Shown here in pieces: positions 55,393-63,903 of a stretch of DNA of 64,000 bases. The stretch covers positions 181,771 through 245,770 of the forward strand of contig NZ_PYMH01000008.1 in the NCBI RefSeq assembly GCF_003025555.1, given 5' to 3'. The notes beneath the pieces were generated by a model, which searched no databases, was not told where the DNA came from, and was given only the letters and a program-made list of their open reading frames with translations. Both the position numbers and the translations under genes were made by a program. The number at the start of each line of letters is the position of its first letter. The first letter of the stretch is position 1. The DNA comes from Photobacterium lutimaris (GTDB taxonomy: Bacteria; Pseudomonadota; Gammaproteobacteria; Enterobacterales; Vibrionaceae).

Positions 55393-56775
55393 GTGAGCTT
55401 TGTTGAAAATAACTTTACTGTTCCTCCACCGATAACCGTAGCGAAATTTGGCGGTACTAGCGTAGCCGATCATGCCGCCATGAGCCGAAGTGCCACGATC
55501 ATCAAGGATAATCCTGCTGCAAAAGTAGTATTGATCAGTGCCTGTTCCGGCGTTACAAACCTGTTAGTTGAACTTGCAAATGGAATTGCCGATAACGAGC
55601 AGCGCTCCCAACGGCTACAAAAACTGACCTCTATCCACCAGAATATTATCGACAAACTGGCCCAGCCAGAGACTGTCGCTGACGATATAGAGCAGCTTAT
55701 CCTTAACGTGGCAAGCCTTGCCGAACAGGCTGCCGAATCACCATCGACCAAACTGACCGATCAGTTAGTTGCCCATGGTGAGTTGTTGTCGACGCACTTA
55801 TTTACCCAAATTCTCAGCGAAATGGGGGCAGCCGCCCAACGTTTCGATATTCGCTCTGTCATGCGTACCGACAGCCAACACGGCAAAGCTATTCCGCACA
55901 TCGATACTATCCGCGAACTTGCGGATATACAGCTTCAGCCACTGCTAGCTAGCGATACGATTATCGTATCCCAAGGCTTCATTGGTTCTGACAGTGATGG
56001 GCAAACGACAACCTTGGGCCGCGGCGGCAGTGATTACAGCGCTGCGCTAATCGCCGAGGCTATCAGCGCGAGCACTCTGGAAATATGGACCGATGTACCG
56101 GGTATGTATTCCACCGATCCGCGTATCACGGCCAATGCCAAGCCAATCAGCGAGATAAGCTTTAGCGAAGCATCTGAAATGGCCAATTTCGGGGCGAAAA
56201 TTCTCCATCCCTCGACCCTGTTGCCAGCAGTTCGTCAGCAGATCCCGGTCTTCATCGGTTCTTCCAAAGCACCGGAGCAAGGTGGTACCTGGATCCGTCA
56301 GCAAGTCAGCGAGCCTCCGAAATTCAGAGCCCTGGCACTGCGCTGCAATCAGACCATGGTAACGCTGACCAGTCTGAATATGTTCCAAGCCTACGGATTC
56401 CTTTCAGAGGTCTTCCGTATTTTGGCTGAACACAAAATCTCGGTCGATTTGATCACCACATCAGAAGTCAGTGTGTCCCTCACTCTAGATCAAACCGATA
56501 CCGGAGGGGGAGCACCGAGCCTACCAGCCGCAGCAATGGAGCAGCTCAGCCAGCTATGCCGAGTGGATGTGGAACAAGACCTTTGCCTGGTCGCCCTGAT
56601 CGGGAACGAGCTCGGTGATGCACCGGGTGCCGCAACCCAAGTATTCAGCCGCCTAGAGCAATACAGCCCACGGATGATCTGCTTTGGTGCCAGCACCCAC
56701 AATCTATGCTTCTTGGTCAAAACCGAAGAATCACGTGAAGTGGTCAAGGTACTGCACCACGGTCTGTTCGAGTAA
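55393..56775 (+). CDS. lysC: Lysine-sensitive aspartokinase III
   Basis: LysC phosphorylates aspartate, the first step towards lysine, threonine and methionine, and is inhibited by lysine. The 460-residue product has the kinase motif KFGGTSVAD (18-26), the GRGGSDYSAALIA block (about 215-227) and two C-terminal ACT domains (about 310-460) that bind lysine. It is monofunctional: no homoserine dehydrogenase follows. The start is GTG 55393, with GGGAGA nearby upstream. Regulation is by the riboswitch in its leader. E. coli LysC has 449 residues. Confidence 0.95.
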   Translation: MSFVENNFTVPPPITVAKFGGTSVADHAAMSRSATIIKDNPAAKVVLISACSGVTNLLVELANGIADNEQRSQRLQKLTSIHQNIIDKLAQPETVADDIEQLILNVASLAEQAAESPSTKLTDQLVAHGELLSTHLFTQILSEMGAAAQRFDIRSVMRTDSQHGKAIPHIDTIRELADIQLQPLLASDTIIVSQGFIGSDSDGQTTTLGRGGSDYSAALIAEAISASTLEIWTDVPGMYSTDPRITANAKPISEISFSEASEMANFGAKILHPSTLLPAVRQQIPVFIGSSKAPEQGGTWIRQQVSEPPKFRALALRCNQTMVTLTSLNMFQAYGFLSEVFRILAEHKISVDLITTSEVSVSLTLDQTDTGGGAPSLPAAAMEQLSQLCRVDVEQDLCLVALIGNELGDAPGAATQVFSRLEQYSPRMICFGASTHNLCFLVKTEESREVVKVLHHGLFE

Positions 56776-56811
56776 TATCAAGCTGAATGACAGCCCGTAG
56801 GTAATCAATAA

Positions 56812-56839
56812 GAAAAGGCGCTCAATGAGCGCCTTTTTT
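56812..56839. terminator. Terminator between lysC and metH
   Basis: GGCGCTC (56817-56823) pairs with GAGCGCC (56827-56833), loop AAT, with AAAA before and T6 after. It lies between the converging genes lysC (+) and metH (-), 45 nt from each stop, and can serve both. Confidence 0.93.
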
Positions 56840-56884
56840 ATCGTTGGTGACTCGCTCCGAACTAGACGGCCCCCTCAACGACAA

Positions 56885-59800
56885 CTAGTTATTCAGGTTC
56901 GGACCCAGCCACTTTTCAGCCTCAACAAGATCCCAGCCTTTGCGATCGGCATAGCTGTCTCGCTGATCATTCTGGATCTGGGCGATCGCAAAGTAGCGAG
57001 AGTCCGGGTGGGAGAAGTACCAACCCGATACCGAGGCACCCGGCCACATCGCATAGCTGGTTGTCAGTGACATATCGATCGTCTCTTCGACCTGCAACAA
57101 CTCCCACAAGCTGCCCTTTTCCGTATGCTCCGGACAGGCTGGATAACCCGGTGCAGGGCGGATCCCTTGGTATTTTTCGCGGATCAGATCGTCATTGGAC
57201 AAATCCTCCTCCGGCGAATACCCCCAAATCTCCTTGCGCACCTGCTCGTGAAGGTACTCGGCAAACGCTTCAGCCAAGCGATCAGCGATCGCTTGGATCA
57301 TAATGGCATTGTAGTCATCACCTGCCGCCTTGTAAGCATCGGCCAAGTCACGCTCACCAATCCCGCCAGTTACCGCAAAGGCTCCGATCCAATCTGCTTT
57401 ACCGCTCTCTTTCGGCGCAATGTAATCAGACAGGCAATAATTGAAGCCTTTCGGCTTCTCCGTTTGCTGACGCAAGTTATGCAGTACCTTGGCAACTTCG
57501 GTGCGAGACTCGTCAGTATAGACCTCGATATCATCGCCCACACTGTTGGCCGGGAACATGGCACACATACCACGGGCTTCCAGCAAGCCTTCCTGCTCAA
57601 CGCGGTCGAGTAAGTCATTGGCATCTTTAAACAAACGACGGGCTTCCTCACCCACTTCCTCATGATCAAGGATGGCCGGATATTTACCCATCAAAGACCA
57701 GGTCATGAAGAATGGCGTCCAGTCGATATACTGGCGCAGAGTAGCAACATCGAAGTCCTCAAACACTTGAACACCCGATTTGCATGGTGCTGGCGGCGTA
57801 TAGCTCTCCCAGTCAATGGCCACTCGATTTGCCCGAGCCACTTCAAGAGAAACCGGCTTGGTCTTGGGACGCTTACGGCTGTGCTGATCACGCACCCTAA
57901 CATAATCGGCTTCGAGTTTTTCGACAAAGGCCGGACGCCTCTCATCAGAAAGTAGCGACGTACACACTCCTACAGCGCGAGAAGCATTGTTCACATACAC
58001 AACCGGATGGCTGTAATTCTGCTCTATCTTCACGGCGGTATGCGCTTTGGAGGTTGTCGCCCCGCCAATCAGTAAAGGTAACTCAAAGCCTTGTCGTTCC
58101 ATTTCCTTGGCGACATGCACCATCTCATCAAGTGATGGGGTGATCAGGCCGGATAGGCCAATGATATCGACATTTTCTTCCTTGGCGACCTTGAGGATCT
58201 TTTCACACGATACCATCACACCCAGATCGATGATCTCGTAGTTATTACACTGAAGTACAACGCCTACAATATTTTTACCGATATCATGAACATCACCTTT
58301 TACCGTTGCCAGCAGGATCTTGCCGTTAGTACTTCCGGCCTGCTTCTCAGCATTGATATATGGCTCGAGGTGGCCGACGGCCTGTTTCATGACACGGGCA
58401 GATTTCACCACCTGCGGCAGGAACATCTTGCCTTCACCGAACAAGTCGCCAACCACGTTCATACCATCCATCAACGGTCCTTCAATGACCTCCAACGGCT
58501 TGGATGCATTTACCCGGGCTTCTTCGGTGTCTTCGACAATGAATTCGGTGATGCCTTTGACTAACGCATGCTCAAGCCGCTTTTCTACCGGCCAGGTGCG
58601 CCATTCCAAGGCAGAGGCATCTTCTTCTTTGCCGACGCCTTTATTGGCATATTCTGCAGCAATGTCCAACAAGCGTTCCGTCGAGTCATCACGCCGGTTC
58701 AGAACCACATCTTCGACGGCCTCACGCAGTTTTTCTGGCACGTTGTCATAGACTTCAAGTTGACCTGCGTTGACGATCCCCATATCCATACCATGCTTGA
58801 AGCAGTGATAAAGGAAAACAGCATGGATAGCCTCACGCACATAGTTATTACCACGGAACGAGAAAGAGACATTAGACACACCACCAGAGATCATTGCATG
58901 GGGCAAATCGCGCTTGATATCGGCGACGGCTTCAATGAAGTCCACCGCATAGTTATTGTGCTCATCAATACCGGTCGCAACGGCAAAGATATTCGGGTCA
59001 AAGATGATATCTTCCGGCGGGAAGCCTACCTCATCAACCAATATCCGGTAAGCATTAGTACAAATTTCCAGCTTGCGCTCTCTGGTATCAGCCTGCCCGA
59101 CTTCATCAAACGCCATCACAATCACAGCAGCACCATAGCGGCGGATCAGCTTAGCCTGCTCGACAAACTTCTCTTTGCCTTCCTTGAGCGAGATGGAGTT
59201 AACAATCCCCTTACCCTGAATGCATTTCAGGCCAGCTTCGATAACCTCCCACTTGGAGGAGTCGACCATGATAGGAACTTTTGATATTTCTGGCTCAGAA
59301 GCGCACAGGTTGAGGAATCGAACCATGCACGCTTCAGCATCCAACATCCCCTCATCCATGTTGATATCGATGATCTGGGCGCCGTTTTCGACCTGCTGAC
59401 GGGCCACATCCAGCGCCTCGTCATACAACTCTTCTTTGATCAGCCGCTTAAATCTTGCCGAGCCGGTCACGTTAGTTCGCTCCCCGACATTAACAAACAA
59501 AGTATCCTTTTCGATGATCAAAGGTTCAAGGCCTGATAGTCGGCAACTAACCGATAATTCTGGTAATGCGCGAGGGCTCACCTCTGCTACAACTTCAGCC
59601 ATCTGACGGATATGCTCCGGCGTGGTACCACAACATCCCCCAACCAAATTAAGGAAGCCACTCTGCGCCCACTCTTTAATATGCTCAGCCATCTCTTCCG
59701 GTGACAAATCATATTCGCCAAAAGCGTTCGGTAGGCCGGCATTCGGGTGGGCAGATACCGCACATTCGGAGATACGTGACAGCTCTTCAACATACTGGCG

Positions 59801-60565
59801 CAGCTCATCGGGCCCAAGCGCACAGTTCAAACCAAACGAGATTGGTTTGACATGACGTAGAGAGTGATAGAAAGCCTCTGTTGTTTGGCCCGAAAGGGTC
59901 CGGCCAGAAGCATCTGTAATGGTGCCAGAAATCATGACCGGCAGCGAACAACCATCTTCTTCAAAAACAGTGTCCACCGCGAATGCACAGGCTTTGGCAT
60001 TGAGAGTATCGAAAATAGTTTCGATAAGGATGATATCGGCTCCGCCTTTGATCAACGCACGTGTTGACTCGGCGTAAGCCTCAACAAGCTGGTCAAAAGT
60101 AACATTTCGGTAACCGGGGTCATTAACATCCGGCGAAATAGAGCAAGTCCGGTTGGTCGGGCCAAGTACGCCAGCAACAAAGCGCGGCTTATCCGGATTT
60201 TTTGCCGTCCACTCATCAGCAACTTGGCGAGCGAGTTTGGCAGCCTCAAGGTTGATCTCACCACTCAACGCTTCCATCTCATAATCGGCCATCGCGATCG
60301 TGGTTGCGTTAAAAGTGTTGGTCTCTAAGATATCAGCACCGGCCTCAAGATAGGCTGCGTGAATATCTTTGATCAATTGCGGCTGAGTCAGTACCAGTAA
60401 GTCATTATTACCCTTGAGATCCATGTGCCAATCGGCAAAACGCTCACCACGATAATCTTGCTCTTCCAGCTTATAGTCCTGGATCATGGTGCCCATGCCA
60501 CCATCAATGATCAGGATCTGCTCTGCCAAGCGCTTATTTAATAAATCCTTGCCCATCAACACCAC
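56885..60565 (-). CDS. metH: Cobalamin-dependent methionine synthase
   Basis: MetH moves a methyl group from methyltetrahydrofolate to homocysteine through cobalamin. The 1226-residue product (E. coli 1227) contains all four modules: homocysteine domain (1-350, zinc motif GGCCGTTPEHI near 307), pterin domain (about 355-650), cobalamin domain with DVHDIGKN holding the cobalt-ligand histidine (about 755-762) and the reactivation domain (about 900-1226, RPAPGYPACPEH). A GTG at 60565 or the ATG three codons on may be the start; AAGGAA lies 5 nt before the GTG. MetJ boxes lie about 60 nt upstream. Confidence 0.97.
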   Translation of the reverse strand: MVLMGKDLLNKRLAEQILIIDGGMGTMIQDYKLEEQDYRGERFADWHMDLKGNNDLLVLTQPQLIKDIHAAYLEAGADILETNTFNATTIAMADYEMEALSGEINLEAAKLARQVADEWTAKNPDKPRFVAGVLGPTNRTCSISPDVNDPGYRNVTFDQLVEAYAESTRALIKGGADIILIETIFDTLNAKACAFAVDTVFEEDGCSLPVMISGTITDASGRTLSGQTTEAFYHSLRHVKPISFGLNCALGPDELRQYVEELSRISECAVSAHPNAGLPNAFGEYDLSPEEMAEHIKEWAQSGFLNLVGGCCGTTPEHIRQMAEVVAEVSPRALPELSVSCRLSGLEPLIIEKDTLFVNVGERTNVTGSARFKRLIKEELYDEALDVARQQVENGAQIIDINMDEGMLDAEACMVRFLNLCASEPEISKVPIMVDSSKWEVIEAGLKCIQGKGIVNSISLKEGKEKFVEQAKLIRRYGAAVIVMAFDEVGQADTRERKLEICTNAYRILVDEVGFPPEDIIFDPNIFAVATGIDEHNNYAVDFIEAVADIKRDLPHAMISGGVSNVSFSFRGNNYVREAIHAVFLYHCFKHGMDMGIVNAGQLEVYDNVPEKLREAVEDVVLNRRDDSTERLLDIAAEYANKGVGKEEDASALEWRTWPVEKRLEHALVKGITEFIVEDTEEARVNASKPLEVIEGPLMDGMNVVGDLFGEGKMFLPQVVKSARVMKQAVGHLEPYINAEKQAGSTNGKILLATVKGDVHDIGKNIVGVVLQCNNYEIIDLGVMVSCEKILKVAKEENVDIIGLSGLITPSLDEMVHVAKEMERQGFELPLLIGGATTSKAHTAVKIEQNYSHPVVYVNNASRAVGVCTSLLSDERRPAFVEKLEADYVRVRDQHSRKRPKTKPVSLEVARANRVAIDWESYTPPAPCKSGVQVFEDFDVATLRQYIDWTPFFMTWSLMGKYPAILDHEEVGEEARRLFKDANDLLDRVEQEGLLEARGMCAMFPANSVGDDIEVYTDESRTEVAKVLHNLRQQTEKPKGFNYCLSDYIAPKESGKADWIGAFAVTGGIGERDLADAYKAAGDDYNAIMIQAIADRLAEAFAEYLHEQVRKEIWGYSPEEDLSNDDLIREKYQGIRPAPGYPACPEHTEKGSLWELLQVEETIDMSLTTSYAMWPGASVSGWYFSHPDSRYFAIAQIQNDQRDSYADRKGWDLVEAEKWLGPNLNN

Positions 60566-60618
60566 TTTACTTCCTTATCTAATGTTACAGCTAGTTCACA
60601 TCCTACCATAGCAACAAT

Positions 60619-60642
60619 GGAAATCTAGACGTCTAAAGGGCT
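60619..60642. promoter_or_regulatory. Tandem MetJ boxes upstream of metH
   Basis: A perfect met box AGACGTCT (60627-60634) is flanked in register by GGAAATCT (60619-60626) and AAAGGGCT (60635-60642), each five of eight matches. MetJ binds such tandem 8-mers with S-adenosylmethionine as co-repressor. The array lies 54-77 nt before the metH start, so metH should be repressed when methionine is plentiful. Confidence 0.75.
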
Positions 60643-60759
60643 TTTCATTGATTAAATTTTAACTCATTGAAAGAAATTAATGATAGCTATCGAGCAGTGA
60701 TAGATTTATATTTTGACACAATTTTTAGCTTTACTTTAATTCACCATCGAGGTCATGGG

Positions 60760-62043
60760 ATGTCAGTTTACAGCACCCTCTGTTTCCTAGCAGCAGCTGC
60801 TATGCTTATCGCTTTTATAAACAGCAAAATAGGAAAAATGCAGACCACTATCGCCATTACCGCCGGGGCATTGATGCTATCGTTAGGCATTATTATTGCC
60901 GGGCATAATGGCTGGTTCCATCTTGAAGACATTGCGGCGAGCCAACTTGGCGAGATCAATTTTGAAAATTTCTTACTCAAAGGGATTTTGGGATTTTTGC
61001 TCTTTGCTGGCGGCCTGGGGATCAAACTGCCTCACCTTGAAGATCAAAAGTGGGAAATCACCACACTGGCACTGGCCGCGACCTTGTTCTCGACCTTTTT
61101 TATCGGCTTTGCCTTATGGGGTATTTGCCAGGCTATCGGCATCCAGTTAGATCTTATCTATTGCCTCATCTTCGGCTCTCTGATCTCTCCTACTGACCCG
61201 ATTGCTGTACTCGCTATTGTAAAAAAACTCGATGCACCAAAACGCATTTCTACCCAAATTGAGGGCGAATCTTTATTCAATGACGGCTTTGGCCTTGTCA
61301 TTTTCGTTACCCTATTTACCATCGCTTTTGGTAACGAAGCCCCTACCGTACTTGGCGTCGGCCAATTGTTCCTACAGGAAGCCATTGGCGGTATCGCCTA
61401 CGGCTTTGTCCTTGGTCTGATCTTCCATTACCTCATCAGTTCGACCAATGACCACTCAATGGAACTGTTGCTGACCCTTGGCATACCAACGGCAGGCTAT
61501 GTGTTTGCTGATGTCATCCATGTGTCTGGTCCGCTGGCAATGGTGGTATCAGGAATTATGATTGGTAACTGGACCCGCTATATCGGTTTCTCCAAAGAGA
61601 GTGAAGATCACCTCGACCATTTCTGGGAGTTGGTCGATGAGTTCCTCAATGGGGTACTGTTCCTATTGATTGGTATGAGTATGCTGCAGTTCAGTTTCCA
61701 CCAAGAAGACTGGGTACTGATGGTGATTGCCGTTCCATTGGTCCTCTTGAGCCGCTTCCTCAGCGTCCAGCTCTCTTATCTCGGTTTCCAGCGATACCGC
61801 GACTACAACCCGATGTCGGTTAAAATCCTCACTTGGGGTGGGTTACGAGGCGGCTTGGCCCTTGCTATGGCCATGGCTATCCCCGCCGGGGTAATGGTGA
61901 TCCCGGATAAGAATATCGATGTCCGGGAAATTATGCTGGTCATGACCTATTCGGTGGTGGTGTTCTCGATTCTGATCCAAGGCTCAACAATCACCTCCCT
62001 GATCCACAAGGCCAAGCACTGGGAAGCTGAAAACAACACCTAA
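60760..62043 (+). CDS. nhaP: Na+/H+ antiporter, NhaP/CPA1 family
   Basis: A 427-residue membrane protein with about 12-13 helices that exchanges Na+ or K+ for H+. The CPA1 ion-site motif is GSLISPTDPIAVLAIVKKL (about residues 140-158), with downstream EGESLFNDGFGLVIF and the helix GGLRGGLALAMAMAIP. I start it at ATG 60760, with GAGG seven bases upstream; an upstream in-frame start at 60667 adds a non-hydrophobic stretch. It lacks the C-terminal regulatory domain of NhaP2, so it resembles NhaP1-type proteins. It stands divergent from metH. Confidence 0.88.
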   Translation: MSVYSTLCFLAAAAMLIAFINSKIGKMQTTIAITAGALMLSLGIIIAGHNGWFHLEDIAASQLGEINFENFLLKGILGFLLFAGGLGIKLPHLEDQKWEITTLALAATLFSTFFIGFALWGICQAIGIQLDLIYCLIFGSLISPTDPIAVLAIVKKLDAPKRISTQIEGESLFNDGFGLVIFVTLFTIAFGNEAPTVLGVGQLFLQEAIGGIAYGFVLGLIFHYLISSTNDHSMELLLTLGIPTAGYVFADVIHVSGPLAMVVSGIMIGNWTRYIGFSKESEDHLDHFWELVDEFLNGVLFLLIGMSMLQFSFHQEDWVLMVIAVPLVLLSRFLSVQLSYLGFQRYRDYNPMSVKILTWGGLRGGLALAMAMAIPAGVMVIPDKNIDVREIMLVMTYSVVVFSILIQGSTITSLIHKAKHWEAENNT

Positions 62044-62075
62044 TGTGTTCTCGGCTGGGATAGTTACTATATAAA

Positions 62076-62103
62076 GAAGACCTGCAGATGCAGGTCTTTT
62101 TTA
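62076..62103. terminator. Terminator between nhaP and metA
   Basis: AGACCTGC (62078-62085) pairs with GCAGGTCT (62090-62097), loop AGAT, followed by T6. It ends nhaP; leftward it lies just past the metA stop at 62117, but with a poor T tract in that direction. Confidence 0.9.
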
Positions 62104-62116
62104 TCGCATCAAACGG

Positions 62117-63058
62117 CTATTCATCCTTGGTGAAATTCGCTTCTGAGAATTTATCCAAGTCATAAGGTGTTTGCTGGTAAACACAGTAATTAAGCCAGTT
62201 AGCAAACAACAAATGGCCATGGCTACGCCAACTGCCGATTGGTGGGTTTTCCGGGTTGTTATCAGGGTAATAATTAACAGGCACCTGTGGCTCCATACCT
62301 TCACCAACATCCCGCGTATATTCATTGTGTAAAGTATCGACATCATATTCAGGGTGGCCAGTTACAAAGACATTTCGCTTATCTTTGGTTGCCGCCAAGT
62401 ACACCCCTGCCTGCTCAGAGGTAGCAAGAATATCGAGGTCAGTATGTTCAGCCAGGTATTCTGGCGAGAAGTCCGCATAACGAGAGTGCGGTGCCAAGAA
62501 GGAATCATCAAAGCCACGCAAGATCGGATTATGGCAATCATGGGTCCGATGCCAATATACCCCAGACAACTTATCTTTTCGTGTACGCTTAGGCAGGTCG
62601 TAAAGTAGTTTCAATCCCGCCTGAGCGGCCCAGCATACAAATAAGGTTGAGGTAACATGATCCTTGGCCCAGCTCATAATGGTCTGGATCTCTTCCCAAT
62701 ACAACACATCCTCAAACTGTACCAGACCCAGTGGTGCGCCGGTGACAATCAGGCCATCAAAGTTACGATCCTTGACCATCTCAAACTGGCGATAAAAAGT
62801 ATCGAGATGCTCTGACGGCGTATTCTTGGTCGGCCGGTTATCAATACGAAGCAGTTCAACATCTACCTGTAGCGGACTATTGGACAGCAGACGGAGGAAC
62901 TGGGTTTCCGTTTCAATCTTCTTCGGCATCAAGTTAAGCAGCAACACCTTCAAGGGACGAATTTCCTGACTTGATGCACGAGCCTCCGACATAACGAAGA
63001 TATTCTCGCCTCGTAAAATATCGGTAGCAGGTAACTTGTCAGGGATCTTAATCGGCAT
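62117..63058 (-). CDS. metA: Homoserine O-succinyltransferase
   Basis: MetA acylates homoserine, the first committed step of methionine synthesis. The 313-residue product (E. coli 309) has the nucleophile Cys142 in LFVCWAAQAGLK and the His/Glu pair in FVTGHPEYD (about 232-240). Substrate choice between succinyl- and acetyl-CoA cannot be read safely from sequence, but the gamma-proteobacterial homologues use succinyl-CoA. Three MetJ boxes lie 46-69 nt upstream. Together with metH and lysC it gives methionine and lysine pathway genes within 8 kb. Confidence 0.95.
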   Translation of the reverse strand: MPIKIPDKLPATDILRGENIFVMSEARASSQEIRPLKVLLLNLMPKKIETETQFLRLLSNSPLQVDVELLRIDNRPTKNTPSEHLDTFYRQFEMVKDRNFDGLIVTGAPLGLVQFEDVLYWEEIQTIMSWAKDHVTSTLFVCWAAQAGLKLLYDLPKRTRKDKLSGVYWHRTHDCHNPILRGFDDSFLAPHSRYADFSPEYLAEHTDLDILATSEQAGVYLAATKDKRNVFVTGHPEYDVDTLHNEYTRDVGEGMEPQVPVNYYPDNNPENPPIGSWRSHGHLLFANWLNYCVYQQTPYDLDKFSEANFTKDE

Positions 63059-63103
63059 CGGTGCTTCTCCTTAAACGTTTTCCCGTCTGTACTCTCTTTA
63101 CAG

Positions 63104-63127
63104 AGATGTTTAGACGTCCAGATTTCT
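63104..63127. promoter_or_regulatory. Three tandem MetJ boxes upstream of metA
   Basis: AGATGTTT (63104-63111), AGACGTCC (63112-63119) and AGATTTCT (63120-63127) follow each other without gaps and match the met box AGACGTCT at 6, 7 and 6 of 8 positions. The array lies directly downstream of the candidate metA -10 element, so MetJ would block transcription start. Confidence 0.82.
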
Positions 63128-63134
63128 AAATAAA

Positions 63135-63161
63135 ACTATAAGAGATCACACTCGGGTGCAA
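63135..63161 (-). promoter_or_regulatory. Candidate metA promoter
   Basis: On the minus strand TTGCAC (63161-63156) and TATAGT (63140-63135) are separated by 15 nt. The -10 matches five of six positions; the -35 only three and the spacing is short. A start near 63128 would put the MetJ boxes at +1 to +25. Confidence 0.45.
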
Positions 63162-63196
63162 GTAAAAGAAGATTAAAAGAATGAAAGGAGAATGCA

Positions 63197-63241
63197 ATGT
63201 GTATGAAGAAAGCTCATAAAGAACTAATGGGGCAGGGGTGA
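63197..63241 (+). CDS. Possible 14-codon leader-type reading frame
   Basis: An ATG at 63197 has a perfect AAGGAG six bases upstream and opens 14 codons (MCMKKAHKELMGQG) to TGA. It lies between the metA promoter and the rRNA terminator, on the opposite strand to both. No promoter or downstream gene supports it; a chance match is likely. Confidence 0.15.
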   Translation: MCMKKAHKELMGQG

Positions 63242-63263
63242 AAGTTTCTGAACTGTATAAATG

Positions 63264-63290
63264 AAAAAACCCAGCCGTTAGGCTGGGTTT
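63264..63290 (-). terminator. Terminator of the rRNA operon
   Basis: CCCAGCC (63270-63276) pairs with GGCTGGG (63281-63287), loop GTTA; on the minus strand it is followed by T6 (63269-63264). It lies 9 nt beyond the last 5S rRNA. Confidence 0.92.
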
Positions 63291-63298
63291 AGAAGATG

Positions 63299-63417
63299 TG
63301 TTCAGCAATGACCTACTCTCACATGGGGAGACCCCACACTACCATCGGCGCTACAACGTTTCACTTCTGAGTTCGGCATGGGATCAGGTGGTACCGCTGT
63401 GCTATTGTCGCTGAACA
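63299..63417 (-). rRNA. rrf: 5S rRNA, distal copy
   Basis: The minus strand reads the conserved core CCATGCCGAACTCAGAAGTG and GCGCCGATGGTAGTGTGGGG, with a terminal stem GTTCAGC/GCTGAAC that sets the ends to within a few bases. It differs from the proximal copy mainly in the terminal stem and a few positions. Confidence 0.95.
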
Positions 63418-63423
63418 AAATCG

Positions 63424-63499
63424 TGGTGCTAGTACCCAGATTCGAACTGGGGACCTCACCCTTACCAAGGGTGCGCTCTACCAACTGAGCTATACCAGC
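63424..63499 (-). tRNA. thrV: tRNA-Thr (GGT anticodon)
   Basis: A 76-nt cloverleaf on the minus strand: acceptor GCTGGTA with TACTAGC, D-arm GCTCAGTTGGTAGAGC, anticodon stem CACCC/GGGTG with loop TTGGTAA (anticodon GGT, reading ACC/ACT), T-arm CCCAG-TTCGAAT-CTGGG, then A and an encoded CCA. It lies between two 5S genes, as thrV does in E. coli rrnD. Confidence 0.96.
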
Positions 63500-63545
63500 A
63501 CGCAATGCTGTATAAAACTCGCTTTTTGCGAATTTCAAAATTGGG

Positions 63546-63663
63546 AGCCTGGCGATGTCCTACTCTCACATGGGGAGACCCCACACTACCATCGGCGCTA
63601 TTACGTTTCACTACTGAGTTCGGCATGGGATCAGGTGGGTCCATAATGCTATGGTCGCCAAGC
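63546..63663 (-). rRNA. rrf: 5S rRNA, proximal copy
   Basis: Same conserved core as the distal copy (CCATGCCGAACTCAGTAGTG, GCGCCGATGGTAGTGTGGGG) with terminal stem GCTTGGCGA/TCGCCAGGC. It follows the 23S gene after a spacer of about 240 nt (63664-63903), in which I see no tRNA or gene, only probable processing-stem sequence. Confidence 0.95.
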
Positions 63664-63903
63664 AAATTCTTTTGAATACATTCCGCTGGCTATAAAGCCC
63701 GCTAGCTATGTTAAGTTGCTCTCTCGCTCAGTCATTTAGCAGGCTAAACTCCTTCGCTCGACTCACAACTTGTCTTGCTATCGAACTTTATCCCGGCGCT
63801 ACCTCAGGTAGGCGGAATATCTTCATAATCTGGGAAAATCTGACTAGTTCTCAGCACATCATTCAAGTGCTCGTGGAGTCCGTAAAAACCCCTTGGGTGT
63901 TGT

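Noticed and set aside
63126..63308. A 60-codon open frame on the minus strand upstream of metA
   Set aside because: It overlaps the rRNA terminator and the candidate metA promoter and has no recognisable product.
63302..63665. Open frames across the 5S-tRNA-5S region
   Set aside because: They are explained by the rRNA and tRNA genes; the apparent protein repeats are the two 5S copies.
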